Source: Thermoplasmata archaeon (lineage in GTDB: Archaea > Thermoplasmatota > Thermoplasmata > Thermoplasmatales > Thermoplasmataceae). Taken from it: a DNA stretch of 64,000 bases. The notes below the pieces were generated by a model. It did no database searches and was not told the origin of the DNA. It worked only from the letters and a program-made list of their open reading frames with translations. Positions 34,277 to 43,308 of the stretch are shown here, in pieces. The position numbers were made by a program, and so were the translations under genes. The stretch is from positions 18,052-82,051 of the forward strand of contig JAJZXS010000035.1 of the NCBI GenBank assembly GCA_021806295.1. Reading direction: 5' to 3'. Within the stretch, counting starts at the first letter, position 1. Every line of letters begins with the position of its first letter.

Positions 34277-35966
34277 TGACAATCACCTCGCTTAATTTTC
34301 CACCCGGCGGAAGTGTGGGAAGCGCAAGCTCTTCCTTATCCACCGGAACACGTATCACTGTAGGAACATTCTCCCTTATAGCCGTCCTGACATACTCCAT
34401 TATATCGGAGTAATTATGCGCCTCGAAGGCATCGGCACCGAACGATTCGGCGTATTTCATTATATTAGGTGAATTCCCATAGTCCACGCCCACTATTCTC
34501 TTATTCTGGAACATATCCTGAACCTGTCTCACAAGGCCGAGTGTCCGGTTATCATTGACCACTGCTATTACAGGTATATGCTCATCTACTGCGGTGGCGA
34601 GGTTATTTCCTGTCATCATAAAGGAACCGTCGCCATCATAGTCAACAACCACCTTATCTGGCCTGCCAACCTTCGCACCCATGGCAGAGGGGAGACCGAA
34701 TCCCATTGTTCCCATGCCTGTGGATGAAAAGAAGGATCTTGGCTCGAGGTTTTCCCAATGTGTTTCTGCCCACATCTGGTGCTGCCCAACGCCTGTTGTC
34801 ATTATGGCATCCCTTGGCAGTGCCTCTCTCAGTGCTTTCAGGATCTGCCACGGCCGCATATAGCCATCATCAGGGGGATGGGAATACTGTGAATAATAAT
34901 CCTTAAGCTCATTTATTCTGCGATTCCATGCATAGTTTGCCTTTTTACGACCCATGACAGACAGGTCATTTAGAAGTTCCTGCAGAAGCACCCGGGCATT
35001 TCCGGCCATGGAAACGTCAGGCTTTATACCCTTGGAAAAATCTGTAGGGTCAAGATTTATAGACATAAATATTTTTTTTGTATCTTTCATTTCATCGTAG
35101 GATGTAAATGTCCTGTCACTGAATCTGGCTCCTATGGCAAGCAGGAGATCTGACTCCAGGGCAACCATACTCGCCTCTGCCCGGCCATAGTATCCCATGG
35201 CACCAACATAAAGCGGATAATCTGCCGGAATCGCAGATTTTCCAGGAAGTGTTGATACAACAGGGCATCCAAGGAATTCAGATAATTTCAGTACCTCATC
35301 TGTGGCATTTGCCCATACAACCCCGGTACCCACCAGCAGTACAGGTTTTTCTGCCTTCATGAGATTAAGCGCCATCTGCCTGACCTTGTCCTTATCTACT
35401 ACAGTCTGGAACGACCTGTAATGCAAATTGGTTGTCTCAGGATAATTAACATTCTCTATATCCTCCATCTGTACATCTCTCGGCACGTCAACAACAACCG
35501 GGCCTGGCCTACCAGTAGACGCGATATAAAATGCATTTTTGACCCATACAGGGATTTCCTCTATGGTTTTAACCTCCACAGCATATTTCGTTACAGGGAA
35601 AGACACTCCAAGAGTATCTGATTCCTGGAAGGAAAGCTTTCCCATGGCATTTCTATTTACAGCTCCTGTGATTGCAACAACCGGAGAAGAATCCTGGTAT
35701 GCCGTAATCAGGCCGGTAACAATATTGGTCACTCCGGGACCGGCAGTTGCAGTCAGGACTCCGGGCCTTCCGGTAGCCCTGGCATAGCCATCGGCTGCGT
35801 GGGCAGCTGCCTGCTCATGCCGCATCAGTATATGCCTCAGTTCACCCGATTCCACGTCTTCAATGAACGAGTCATATAATGGCATGTTGTACAGCCCGGG
35901 GATACCAAAAAGATCTTTTACACCCTCTCTCTTCATAGATTTAACAAGTAATTCAGAACCTTTCAT
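34248..35966 (-). CDS. ilvB: Acetolactate synthase large subunit
   Basis: TPP-dependent condensation of pyruvate to acetolactate. 572 aa. FGIPG near the N-terminus, the catalytic glutamate in RHEQAAAHAADGYARATGRPG (near residue 47), a central FAD-type domain and the TPP motif VVDYDGDGSFMMTGNNLATAVDEHIPVIAVVNDN. The ATG at 35966 has AGGAG eight bases before it; an in-frame GTG at 35975 would include the ribosome site. First gene of ilvBNC, divergent from ilvD. Confidence 0.94.
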   Translation of the reverse strand: MKGSELLVKSMKREGVKDLFGIPGLYNMPLYDSFIEDVESGELRHILMRHEQAAAHAADGYARATGRPGVLTATAGPGVTNIVTGLITAYQDSSPVVAITGAVNRNAMGKLSFQESDTLGVSFPVTKYAVEVKTIEEIPVWVKNAFYIASTGRPGPVVVDVPRDVQMEDIENVNYPETTNLHYRSFQTVVDKDKVRQMALNLMKAEKPVLLVGTGVVWANATDEVLKLSEFLGCPVVSTLPGKSAIPADYPLYVGAMGYYGRAEASMVALESDLLLAIGARFSDRTFTSYDEMKDTKKIFMSINLDPTDFSKGIKPDVSMAGNARVLLQELLNDLSVMGRKKANYAWNRRINELKDYYSQYSHPPDDGYMRPWQILKALREALPRDAIMTTGVGQHQMWAETHWENLEPRSFFSSTGMGTMGFGLPSAMGAKVGRPDKVVVDYDGDGSFMMTGNNLATAVDEHIPVIAVVNDNRTLGLVRQVQDMFQNKRIVGVDYGNSPNIMKYAESFGADAFEAHNYSDIMEYVRTAIRENVPTVIRVPVDKEELALPTLPPGGKLSEVIVSDPRKNNKN

Positions 35967-36264
35967 ATAAAACACTCCTGAAAAAACTAAAACTCACTGA
36001 CAAGCTACTTCTAAAACTATTCTGGAAAAATACGCCACAGATGTTAGATAAACCTACTCACGCTTTTCAAATTTACCACCGTTACCCGAAATCATTAACA
36101 GGGAACCCCATGATAGTTAAATTCAGACATGCATGATGAATCCGCAGTAATAACAACAGGTAATATGGTTTATGTATATGCAATATTTAATTATTGTGTT
36201 ATTTTTATTGCTAATTAGTAAATAATTAAAAAATGTTAAATATAATAATGCCTTTTATTTCAAA
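35967..36264. other. Divergent ilvB/ilvD regulatory region
   Basis: 298 bp between ilvB and ilvD. The ilvD TATA (TTAAATATAATAA, 36236-36248) is about 23 bp before its ATG and predicts a leaderless transcript; ilvB has a Shine-Dalgarno and so a leader. No tRNA-like or leader-peptide attenuator structure is recognised. Confidence 0.5.
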
Positions 36265-37923
36265 ATGAAGCGTTCAGATACGACATACGCCGGACCGGAA
36301 AGATCACCGAACCGTGCGTTTATGAAGGCAATGGGATTGAATGACAGTGACCTAAAAAATTATATGGTGGGCGTTGCAGCCGCATGGAATGAAGCGGGGC
36401 CATGCAACATACATGTTCTGTCACTGGCCAACCACACAAAGGAGGGAATAAGAAGCAAAAGTGGCACTCCAAGGGTTTTTACAACACCGGTTGTCATAGA
36501 TGGAATTGCCATGGGAACCGAGGGAATGAAATATTCACTTGTTAGCAGAGAACTTATTGCCAATACAATTGAATTAACAGTAAATGCCCATGGTTATGAC
36601 GGTTTTGCCGCGCTCTCTGGATGTGACAAAACCTCACCAGGGATGATGATGGCCATGGCCAGAATGAATATTCCATCCATCGTAATGTATTCAGGAACCA
36701 CATTGCCCGGCTACTTCAAGGGAAAGCAGATCGCCGTCGGAGATTTATTTGAGGCGGTTGGGGCGTATATGAATGGCAAAATGACAGAGCAAGATTTTAA
36801 GCTCATGGAGGATAATGCTATACCTACAGCAGGAGCATGTGGTGGCCTCTATACAGCAAATACGATGGCAATGATGACTGAAGTGCTTGGGCTGGCGCTT
36901 CCTGGTAGTGCGTCTCCCCCTGCAGTTGACGGTGCAAAGCAGAAATACGCCTATCAGACTGGAGAAGCAGTAATGCATCTTATAGAGAACGGATTAAAAC
37001 CCAGGGATATACTTACTGAGGAATCATTCTACAATGCCATAACAGTATTGATGGCCTCTGGAGGATCGACAAATGCGGTATTACATCTACTGGCAATTGC
37101 GCATGAGGCAGGGTTGAAACTATCCCTTGATGATTTTGACAGAATTTCCAGGAAGGTCCCGGAAATCGTAAATATGAAACCATCCGGCGAGTACGTTATG
37201 GCTGACCTGAACAAAATAGGTGGAGTCCCTGTTCTGATGAAGGTATTGCTCGAACATGGGCTTTTGAATGGCGATCAGATGACTGTAACTGGAAAAACCA
37301 TTAAGGAAAATTTGCAGGATATAAAAATTTATACACAGGGTAATATAATTTCTGAATTCGATAAACCATACAGCCATGATGGCGGCATAAACATCCTGAA
37401 AGGAAACCTGGCTACCGAAGGAGGAGTTTTTAAAAGCTCTGCATCTAAGGTAAAGTACCACAAGGGCCCTGCGAAAGTTTTTGATTCAGAAGAAGAAACT
37501 TTCAGGGCCATAAAAGACAGGAAAATTAAGCCAGGCGATACAGTAGTTATAAGATATGAGGGCCCGAAGGGCGGCCCAGGCATGAGGGAAATGCTTTCTG
37601 TAACTTCTGAACTCATAGGAGAAGGCCTGGGGGACAGCGTTGCCCTCATCACAGATGGAAGGTTCTCCGGTGCCACAAGGGGAATAATGATAGGCCATAT
37701 AGCACCTGAGGCCATGGATGGAGGCGCAATAGCAATTGTACGTGACGGGGATATGATAGAGATAGACGGCCCTAACAGAAAAATAAACCTCCTGGTAGAT
37801 GAGGATGAGATAAAAAACAGACTTAAGGAGTGGAAGAAACCTGAAATTCGATATAAAACAGGATTACTGAACCAGTATGCGAAACTGGTTACATCCTCAT
37901 CCATGGGGGCGGTGATGGAATAA
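36265..37923 (+). CDS. ilvD: Dihydroxy-acid dehydratase
   Basis: Fe-S enzyme making the 2-keto acids of valine and isoleucine. 552 aa. Cluster cysteines are visible in GPCNIH (near residue 48), SGCDKTSPG (near residue 117) and [13 protein letters not shown] (near residue 190); [12 protein letters not shown] and the GRFSGATRG loop near residue 470 carry the catalytic serine. Divergent from ilvBNC. Confidence 0.95.
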   Translation: MKRSDTTYAGPERSPNRAFMKAMGLNDSDLKNYMVGVAAAWNEAGPCNIHVLSLANHTKEGIRSKSGTPRVFTTPVVIDGIAMGTEGMKYSLVSRELIANTIELTVNAHGYDGFAALSGCDKTSPGMMMAMARMNIPSIVMYSGTTLPGYFKGKQIAVGDLFEAVGAYMNGKMTEQDFKLMEDNAIPTAGACGGLYTANTMAMMTEVLGLALPGSASPPAVDGAKQKYAYQTGEAVMHLIENGLKPRDILTEESFYNAITVLMASGGSTNAVLHLLAIAHEAGLKLSLDDFDRISRKVPEIVNMKPSGEYVMADLNKIGGVPVLMKVLLEHGLLNGDQMTVTGKTIKENLQDIKIYTQGNIISEFDKPYSHDGGINILKGNLATEGGVFKSSASKVKYHKGPAKVFDSEEETFRAIKDRKIKPGDTVVIRYEGPKGGPGMREMLSVTSELIGEGLGDSVALITDGRFSGATRGIMIGHIAPEAMDGGAIAIVRDGDMIEIDGPNRKINLLVDEDEIKNRLKEWKKPEIRYKTGLLNQYAKLVTSSSMGAVME

Positions 37924-37958
37924 CCAAAAGACTTTATATTTTTTATTAATTTTGACCG

Positions 37959-38210
37959 ATGGATAGCACAGAAGAAATGAAGAAAAGAGAGGAAGACATT
38001 ACAGGGAAACTGGATGAATTCAGAGGGCAGGCAGAAAAGAATTTTAATGAGATATATGATAAGTTGAATACTCAAAAACTCTCGGAAGAAAATGAGGAAA
38101 ACCTATCACTGGCACTTACCATGATGGAGGCACTTGGAATAGATATACTTCATCTTATCCGTGATTATGAAGACCTTACAGATTACCTGGATATGCTTAG
38201 AAAGTTATAG
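37959..38210 (+). CDS. Small helical/coiled-coil protein
   Basis: 83 aa, highly charged and almost entirely helix-prone, with heptad-like spacing over residues 1-50. TATA-like CTTTATATTTT sits 20-28 bp upstream. No family recognised. Confidence 0.55.
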   Translation: MDSTEEMKKREEDITGKLDEFRGQAEKNFNEIYDKLNTQKLSEENEENLSLALTMMEALGIDILHLIRDYEDLTDYLDMLRKL

Positions 38211-38345
38211 AATGGCAAAATTTTATAATAATAAATTTGAGATATTAACATGGAAATTCTTATATTTAATTTATAATTTTAATAAAATTCTACCTATTTC
38301 TACACGCCTTTCATGAAAGAGAAGATGTGTTCATACACTGCAGTA

Positions 38346-38885
38346 CTAAGGGCATCCCACAAGCGTATTCAATGGAATAAATGGATTTAATAATTTTTCC
38401 CTCTTTATAGAGGCAACATCTATATTATTAATTGTATCACGTATTTTCAACCTGTTTGCCCTTTCTATCACATTTCTGGCTACTGCACTATGGCCACGCT
38501 GCATATGTACACCGGCAACGCATAAAAGTATTATGTACTGGTATGTAACTCTCTCTATTCCTGTTGATGCCTGCCACTGATTTTCCAGTACCTCGTGCGC
38601 CTCCCAGTAGCGCTCACCCTTAATGAGGTAAAGTGCGAAGTTGAATGATGTTGCCCCCTGCAAAAAATCAATTCTGGATGTAAAAAAGTTTGTCCCCATT
38701 CTTTTCATGGTTTTACTGTTAATGTGATAAAAATAGGAAAGCTCTATTCTATGTGATTCCACCCTGAGGTCGTAAACAAATGGATCGTTTTTACGCAGTT
38801 CTCCCATCAATGTGTCCCGGTTTTTTGGATCTGTTTCAATTTCGTATATATTGATATACCTGCCTGAATTCCAGCGTATTTTCAT
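38346..38885 (-). CDS. DUF309 family protein
   Basis: 179 aa. The C-terminal half carries the DUF309 motif (FNFALYLIKGERYWEAHEVLENQW, then QYIILLCVAGVHMQRGHSAVARNVI). The N-terminal 80 residues are a less conserved alpha/beta extension. Function of DUF309 is unknown. It follows the Y-family polymerase on the same strand with no gap, so the two are probably co-transcribed. Confidence 0.8.
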   Translation of the reverse strand: MKIRWNSGRYINIYEIETDPKNRDTLMGELRKNDPFVYDLRVESHRIELSYFYHINSKTMKRMGTNFFTSRIDFLQGATSFNFALYLIKGERYWEAHEVLENQWQASTGIERVTYQYIILLCVAGVHMQRGHSAVARNVIERANRLKIRDTINNIDVASIKREKLLNPFIPLNTLVGCP

Positions 38886-39944
38886 CTAAACACCGAAAAA
38901 ATCGTCAAGGCTTTCGTTATTTGTTATCCTGCCGAGCCTAATGCCAACACGCCTGAAATTTCTATCATCTTCCACCAGTATTTTATTTAAAAGAGTGTTG
39001 GCAATTGTATAGGCATTTTCTTTTGTAATTCTTCCAGATGTATAGGATCTGGAAACTATATCAAGGTCCTCCATAATGCCTATCACAGAAATCTCTCCAG
39101 GCGTTCCTGGTGCCTTTTCATATGCAAAATCCACAGCCTTTTTAATTACTGGTAAAATTATATCGAGATTTCTGGTATTTTCCTGAAGGGTCATGTACCT
39201 GCCAAAGTTTTTTCTAACACGTTCTTCTACAGGCTTGCTATATCTGTTTTCAGCGATGTCAATTAGATAGTTATATTTTGCATTTCCAAGGATTTCCGTC
39301 ATTCCGGCAGGATCTGCCTTCAATATATCACGTATATAATATACACCTGCATCATTCAATCTGGATGACAGGACAGAACCGATCCCTGGAATTCTGGTAA
39401 TTTCAAGTGTGTCAAGGAACTCATCCACATGTTCCGGATCAATATATTTTAATCCGTCAGGTTTTGCCATATCGCCCAGAACTTTTGCTATAACCTTGTT
39501 TACTGATACCCCTACAGATGCTTGCATACCATGAGTTTTAAATATTTTTTCCTTAATTTCGCCGGCAAGGGCGACAGCCTCATTAAAATTATCACACTCC
39601 TCTGTTACGTCTATATATGCCTCATCAATGCTCGCGATTTCCATTTTATCTGAATAGGATGATATGGTTTTCATTACCCTATCTGAAAATTCCTTATAAA
39701 AATCACGCCTGATAGGCAGGAATATAGCTTTATCCCTGCCAACCTTCAGGGCCTGAGGAAGGGGCATCCCGGATTTTATGCCCAGAGACCTTGCTATGTA
39801 GTTAGAAGTTGCAACGGCACCGCTGTTCTCAGTTCTGCCGGAGTAGACACAAACTACTACAGGTTTATCCCTTATGGATGGGTTCATTATTTCCTCCACC
39901 TGTGCATAGAAATAATCAAAGTCCACAAATATTATGAAAGGCAT
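38886..39944 (-). CDS. dinB: Y-family DNA polymerase IV
   Basis: Translesion DNA polymerase (Dpo4/DinB type), 352 aa. Catalytic acids in FVDFDYFYA (residues 6-13) and SIDEAYIDV (near residue 105), the GVSVNKVIAKVLGDMAKPDG palm/thumb motif, a helix-hairpin-helix IPGIGSVLSSRL, and a little-finger domain. The C-terminus NESLDDFFGV resembles a PCNA-interacting peptide with Asn in place of the usual Gln. Paired with the DUF309 gene downstream. Confidence 0.95.
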   Translation of the reverse strand: MPFIIFVDFDYFYAQVEEIMNPSIRDKPVVVCVYSGRTENSGAVATSNYIARSLGIKSGMPLPQALKVGRDKAIFLPIRRDFYKEFSDRVMKTISSYSDKMEIASIDEAYIDVTEECDNFNEAVALAGEIKEKIFKTHGMQASVGVSVNKVIAKVLGDMAKPDGLKYIDPEHVDEFLDTLEITRIPGIGSVLSSRLNDAGVYYIRDILKADPAGMTEILGNAKYNYLIDIAENRYSKPVEERVRKNFGRYMTLQENTRNLDIILPVIKKAVDFAYEKAPGTPGEISVIGIMEDLDIVSRSYTSGRITKENAYTIANTLLNKILVEDDRNFRRVGIRLGRITNNESLDDFFGV

Positions 39945-40030
39945 TATTATTGAATATGTTATACGATTTTAATTTTTTCTATATTTAAGGAATATATATT
40001 AAAATTATACTTAATCAACCCGTACTGAAC

Positions 40031-41248
40031 TCAAAGTATAAGTGAATTCATACCGGGCTCTCCAGGGTCTCTTTTCATATTCTTTAGTCTTCTGAATATT
40101 TCAAGGGACAAATCAGCCTTATTCATATTTTTAAGTTCATCCCTTTTCTTACCACTGACAATTATATAATCATTGTTTGTTTCTCCGAATGGTGATTTAT
40201 CAAAGCTGTTTAGTATAATAATGTCAGGATCCGATTTTTCAAATTTTTTCTTATCAAAGGATTTTTCGCTATCAAGATTAAATAGAACCATGAGGGATCC
40301 TGGGGCCATATCCCTTATTCTGTCCCTTACCTTGGGCCTGGGAGTTAATATAATATTCTGATCCTTTCCGCTGTCAAGTTTCCCCTTATTTTCCTGTGTA
40401 TCAAAATCCATCAAAGCCATTGGCATCAGGATATAATCATATTTTTCAATGGTTATATACGTGTTTGTTTCTATGATAATTTCTTTCAGGTTGTATTTCT
40501 CCATATAAGTTACATATGATGGTATGCTATACTGGGAATTGCCTACATAAGTTATTACAGAAGCCCCGAGCCGGAAAGCGTTTCTTGCCATCCAGTAGCC
40601 TGTATAGCCTGAGGATCTATTAGTTATTACCCTCACCTGATCTATTGGAAGTTCACTTCTTCCAGATATTATTAGCACTTTCTTACCACTTAGTTCATCG
40701 CCGTAAATGGCTCTGCAAAGGTGGTCTATAATCCTATCATTGTCAGCAAGTTTTGCCTTGGTATCATCGTACTCAGGTTCAACCACAAGTACTCCCATTT
40801 TTTTGAGAGTCTCTATATTCTCCTTATTTACAGGATTCTCCATCATATCCCTGTGCATTGCAGGGACAACAACAATCTTGTTTCCATGCCCCAGGGCATA
40901 GGAAAAGAATAATGATGGTATGCTATCTGAAATGCCTCTTGCCATTTTCCCGATTGTATTATACGATGCTGGTGCAACGAGGAGCACAGTGTTTTCATCG
41001 AACATGGAAATGTGTTCTATGTTTCCAGTTATTTCAGTAACAACAGGATTTCCTGTTGCCCATTCCATTATAGTTTTTCCTATCATTGAAACAGCAGACC
41101 TGCTCATTGCAGAGACAGTTTTGGCACCTTCGCGCTTGATATCTCTAATTAAATCAGGAATTCTATATATTGAAATACTCGCAGAACTGGCGATAATAAC
41201 CTTTTTGCCTGAAAGCATATTTTCGAAATGTGATTCTATGTAGTTCAT
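40031..41248 (-). CDS. coaBC: Bifunctional phosphopantothenoylcysteine decarboxylase/synthase
   Basis: Two steps of coenzyme A synthesis. Residues 1-190 are the FMN-dependent CoaC domain (ASSASISIYRIPDLIR, APASYNTIGKMARGISDS, PAMHRDMMENP), and about 190-405 the CoaB ligase (SGRSELPIDQVRVITNRSSGYTGYWMA). The usual bacterial PAMN motif reads PAMH here, a variant I believe occurs in other archaeal CoaBC proteins. Length is normal. Confidence 0.92.
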   Translation of the reverse strand: MNYIESHFENMLSGKKVIIASSASISIYRIPDLIRDIKREGAKTVSAMSRSAVSMIGKTIMEWATGNPVVTEITGNIEHISMFDENTVLLVAPASYNTIGKMARGISDSIPSLFFSYALGHGNKIVVVPAMHRDMMENPVNKENIETLKKMGVLVVEPEYDDTKAKLADNDRIIDHLCRAIYGDELSGKKVLIISGRSELPIDQVRVITNRSSGYTGYWMARNAFRLGASVITYVGNSQYSIPSYVTYMEKYNLKEIIIETNTYITIEKYDYILMPMALMDFDTQENKGKLDSGKDQNIILTPRPKVRDRIRDMAPGSLMVLFNLDSEKSFDKKKFEKSDPDIIILNSFDKSPFGETNNDYIIVSGKKRDELKNMNKADLSLEIFRRLKNMKRDPGEPGMNSLIL

Positions 41249-41362
41249 ATTTTTAATAGTCCATCATGTTTTAAATGTTTTATCCATTTTAGTTCAATTT
41301 ATAAAATTGGACAGAAATTTATAGCCCCATAGATTAATCAAAAAAAGTAGTCAGGAGGCTGA

Positions 41363-42988
41363 TTATGCGCCAGAGCTGGCTCCCGGATTTGCCTTTTCTT
41401 TTTTTGTTCTAATCCGGTCATTTATGCCGTATCTCGTGATCCAGTACACCGTCTTAAAGAATCCAGGAATTGTATTCAGGTTTACTGTTGCGAAATCACG
41501 GGATTTCTGTCCCTTGGTTTCAGACAGCTGAAGGAATATCTTATCAAGATTTTTGAAAACGGTATCCGTCATCAGGTTAAGTATACCCCTTGTTATAGGA
41601 TTTAATCTATCAACCATGTGCGGTATGATTTTTCTGGTGGTCTTGAAATTATATTTCCATGATAGGTAAAGCAGCTCCCAGTATTTGGATGGCAATTTTT
41701 CCATGTAGGGGAATGGATTTTTGCTTATTCTGGATGATGTCATTGGTATAACTGGCAGGGGAAATACCCATGCAGTAAAATTATTCTCAATTATGGAATT
41801 TACCATGTCAATGCTCTGATCAAGGTCTGCATCGTTTTCCTCAGGATAGCCAATTGTCATTGTATAACAGGGAAATATGCTGGCCCTATTCATTATGGGA
41901 GTTGCCTTCAAAATTACATCTTTCCAGTCCTCCGGTTTCCATGGGAATGGTTTGGCATTCATGTATTTATGCATTATTTTGGTGCTTCCGGTTTCAAGGC
42001 CAACAACTGGCGCCTCGGCACCGTACTCCTTAAGTCTGGCGATGTCTGAAATTTCATATACAGTATCGGGCGATGTAAGAACTGCAGGTGCAGATATGTG
42101 TGGAAATGTAATATATCTGGCACCCATGTTCCTGGTTGTTGTGAAGAGATCTACCAGGGCTTCATGGTTTACTCCCAGTTTCTTCTGGCCGTAAAGCATA
42201 ATATCATCTGTAATCAATTCTATGTCTTTATATCCGCTGTCCATGTATAGTTTTATTTCCTTTTTTATGCTGTCCATTGGTATTGTACGGTATGTTTCCG
42301 GCGTAATAGAGCAGAATGAACACCCTCTGGGGCATCCCCTGGTAACCTGTACCTCTCCGAATCTGCCAGGTTTTATGATCTCAGGGATATCCTCAACTTT
42401 CGGCATTCTTCCGGTTATTTCCCTTGGAAGCTGATCGTCATTAAGTGCCTTTTTTACCAGTACAGGAAAATCCAGTTCAGCCTCCCCATTGAAAACAGTA
42501 TCAATATAATCCGGCCTTTTTAGTCCGATCTGCCAGGCTGCAGGGCCTCCCACAATAACCTTCAGGCTGTATCTTTTCTTGATTTGTATTACCTTCTTTT
42601 CAAGTTCCTGAAAATATCTGGCGGTCCAGCTCATCTGACCACCGAATAGCATTGTTAATTTGAATGTTACAGGACTCAGCCCGTACGGGTCATGGACATT
42701 GATTCCCAGAACCTTTGTATCATCACCAATATTATCCTCAAGCCTTTCAGGTGCAACTATTTTTATATCCTCTATGCCATTTTTGACAAGTGCAGCCTCA
42801 AGTTTTCTAAGAGGATACGGGACATACAGAGGTTCTCCGTTCTTATACCGTGCCGGAGGGTCGAAAAATTTATCCATCAAAATTTTTGGTACAACGTTGT
42901 TTGGCATGCATGCTACATAACCCATTACGGAAACCCCACCATAGTTCGTGAAAGTCCCCCTATCCGAGGTAAGTACTACTTTTGCCAT
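41363..42988 (-). CDS. Radical SAM protein with B12-binding-like N-terminal domain
   Basis: 541 aa. Residues about 60-180 look like a cobalamin-binding-type Rossmann domain (VLGINVHDPYG, VIVGGPAAWQIG). The radical SAM cluster motif is C219-x3-C223-x2-C226 (RGCPRGCSFCS), followed by ITDDIMLYG and a GLETGS strand. This architecture is shared by B12-dependent methylases and by lipid-modifying enzymes such as the GDGT ring synthases of Sulfolobus; a lipid role would suit an acidophile but is only a guess. Single gene. Confidence 0.82.
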   Translation of the reverse strand: MAKVVLTSDRGTFTNYGGVSVMGYVACMPNNVVPKILMDKFFDPPARYKNGEPLYVPYPLRKLEAALVKNGIEDIKIVAPERLEDNIGDDTKVLGINVHDPYGLSPVTFKLTMLFGGQMSWTARYFQELEKKVIQIKKRYSLKVIVGGPAAWQIGLKRPDYIDTVFNGEAELDFPVLVKKALNDDQLPREITGRMPKVEDIPEIIKPGRFGEVQVTRGCPRGCSFCSITPETYRTIPMDSIKKEIKLYMDSGYKDIELITDDIMLYGQKKLGVNHEALVDLFTTTRNMGARYITFPHISAPAVLTSPDTVYEISDIARLKEYGAEAPVVGLETGSTKIMHKYMNAKPFPWKPEDWKDVILKATPIMNRASIFPCYTMTIGYPEENDADLDQSIDMVNSIIENNFTAWVFPLPVIPMTSSRISKNPFPYMEKLPSKYWELLYLSWKYNFKTTRKIIPHMVDRLNPITRGILNLMTDTVFKNLDKIFLQLSETKGQKSRDFATVNLNTIPGFFKTVYWITRYGINDRIRTKKEKANPGASSGA

Positions 42989-43308
42989 AAATAATTAATT
43001 CATACAAATATTTTAATTTTATCAAATTTGGAGAATTATTACTATATGTAAATATTATTAATCGAATTATATTTGTAATAACTGGAAATAAATAGAATGA
43101 TATATCAATCAACTATTAAGTATCATATAATGTTCCAATAAATTATAAAGAAACAGAAATTGTATATCTTGAGAATGTGATGTTTTTGATGTTGATTGTC
43201 ATACATTTCTGTAGAAATTATTTGGCATTAATTGTTTATGCCTGCCTTAAATACTAATTCCAGCTATATAACGCAAAATACATATAGTTATGCTCGTTGT
43301 CATACATA
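42989..43308. other. Intergenic region upstream of smc
   Basis: 320 bp of AT-rich DNA between divergent promoters. Contains an imperfect inverted repeat (43153-43165 with 43201-43212) and an 11-bp direct repeat TTGTCATACAT at 43197-43207 and 43297-43307, exactly 100 bp apart, the second copy ending just before the smc ATG. A TATA-like AATACATATAG lies 26 bp before that ATG. No gene seen. Confidence 0.5.

Noticed and set aside
37329-38075. 248-aa ORF antisense to ilvD
   Set aside because: Overlaps the clear dihydroxy-acid dehydratase entirely and has no protein-like features.
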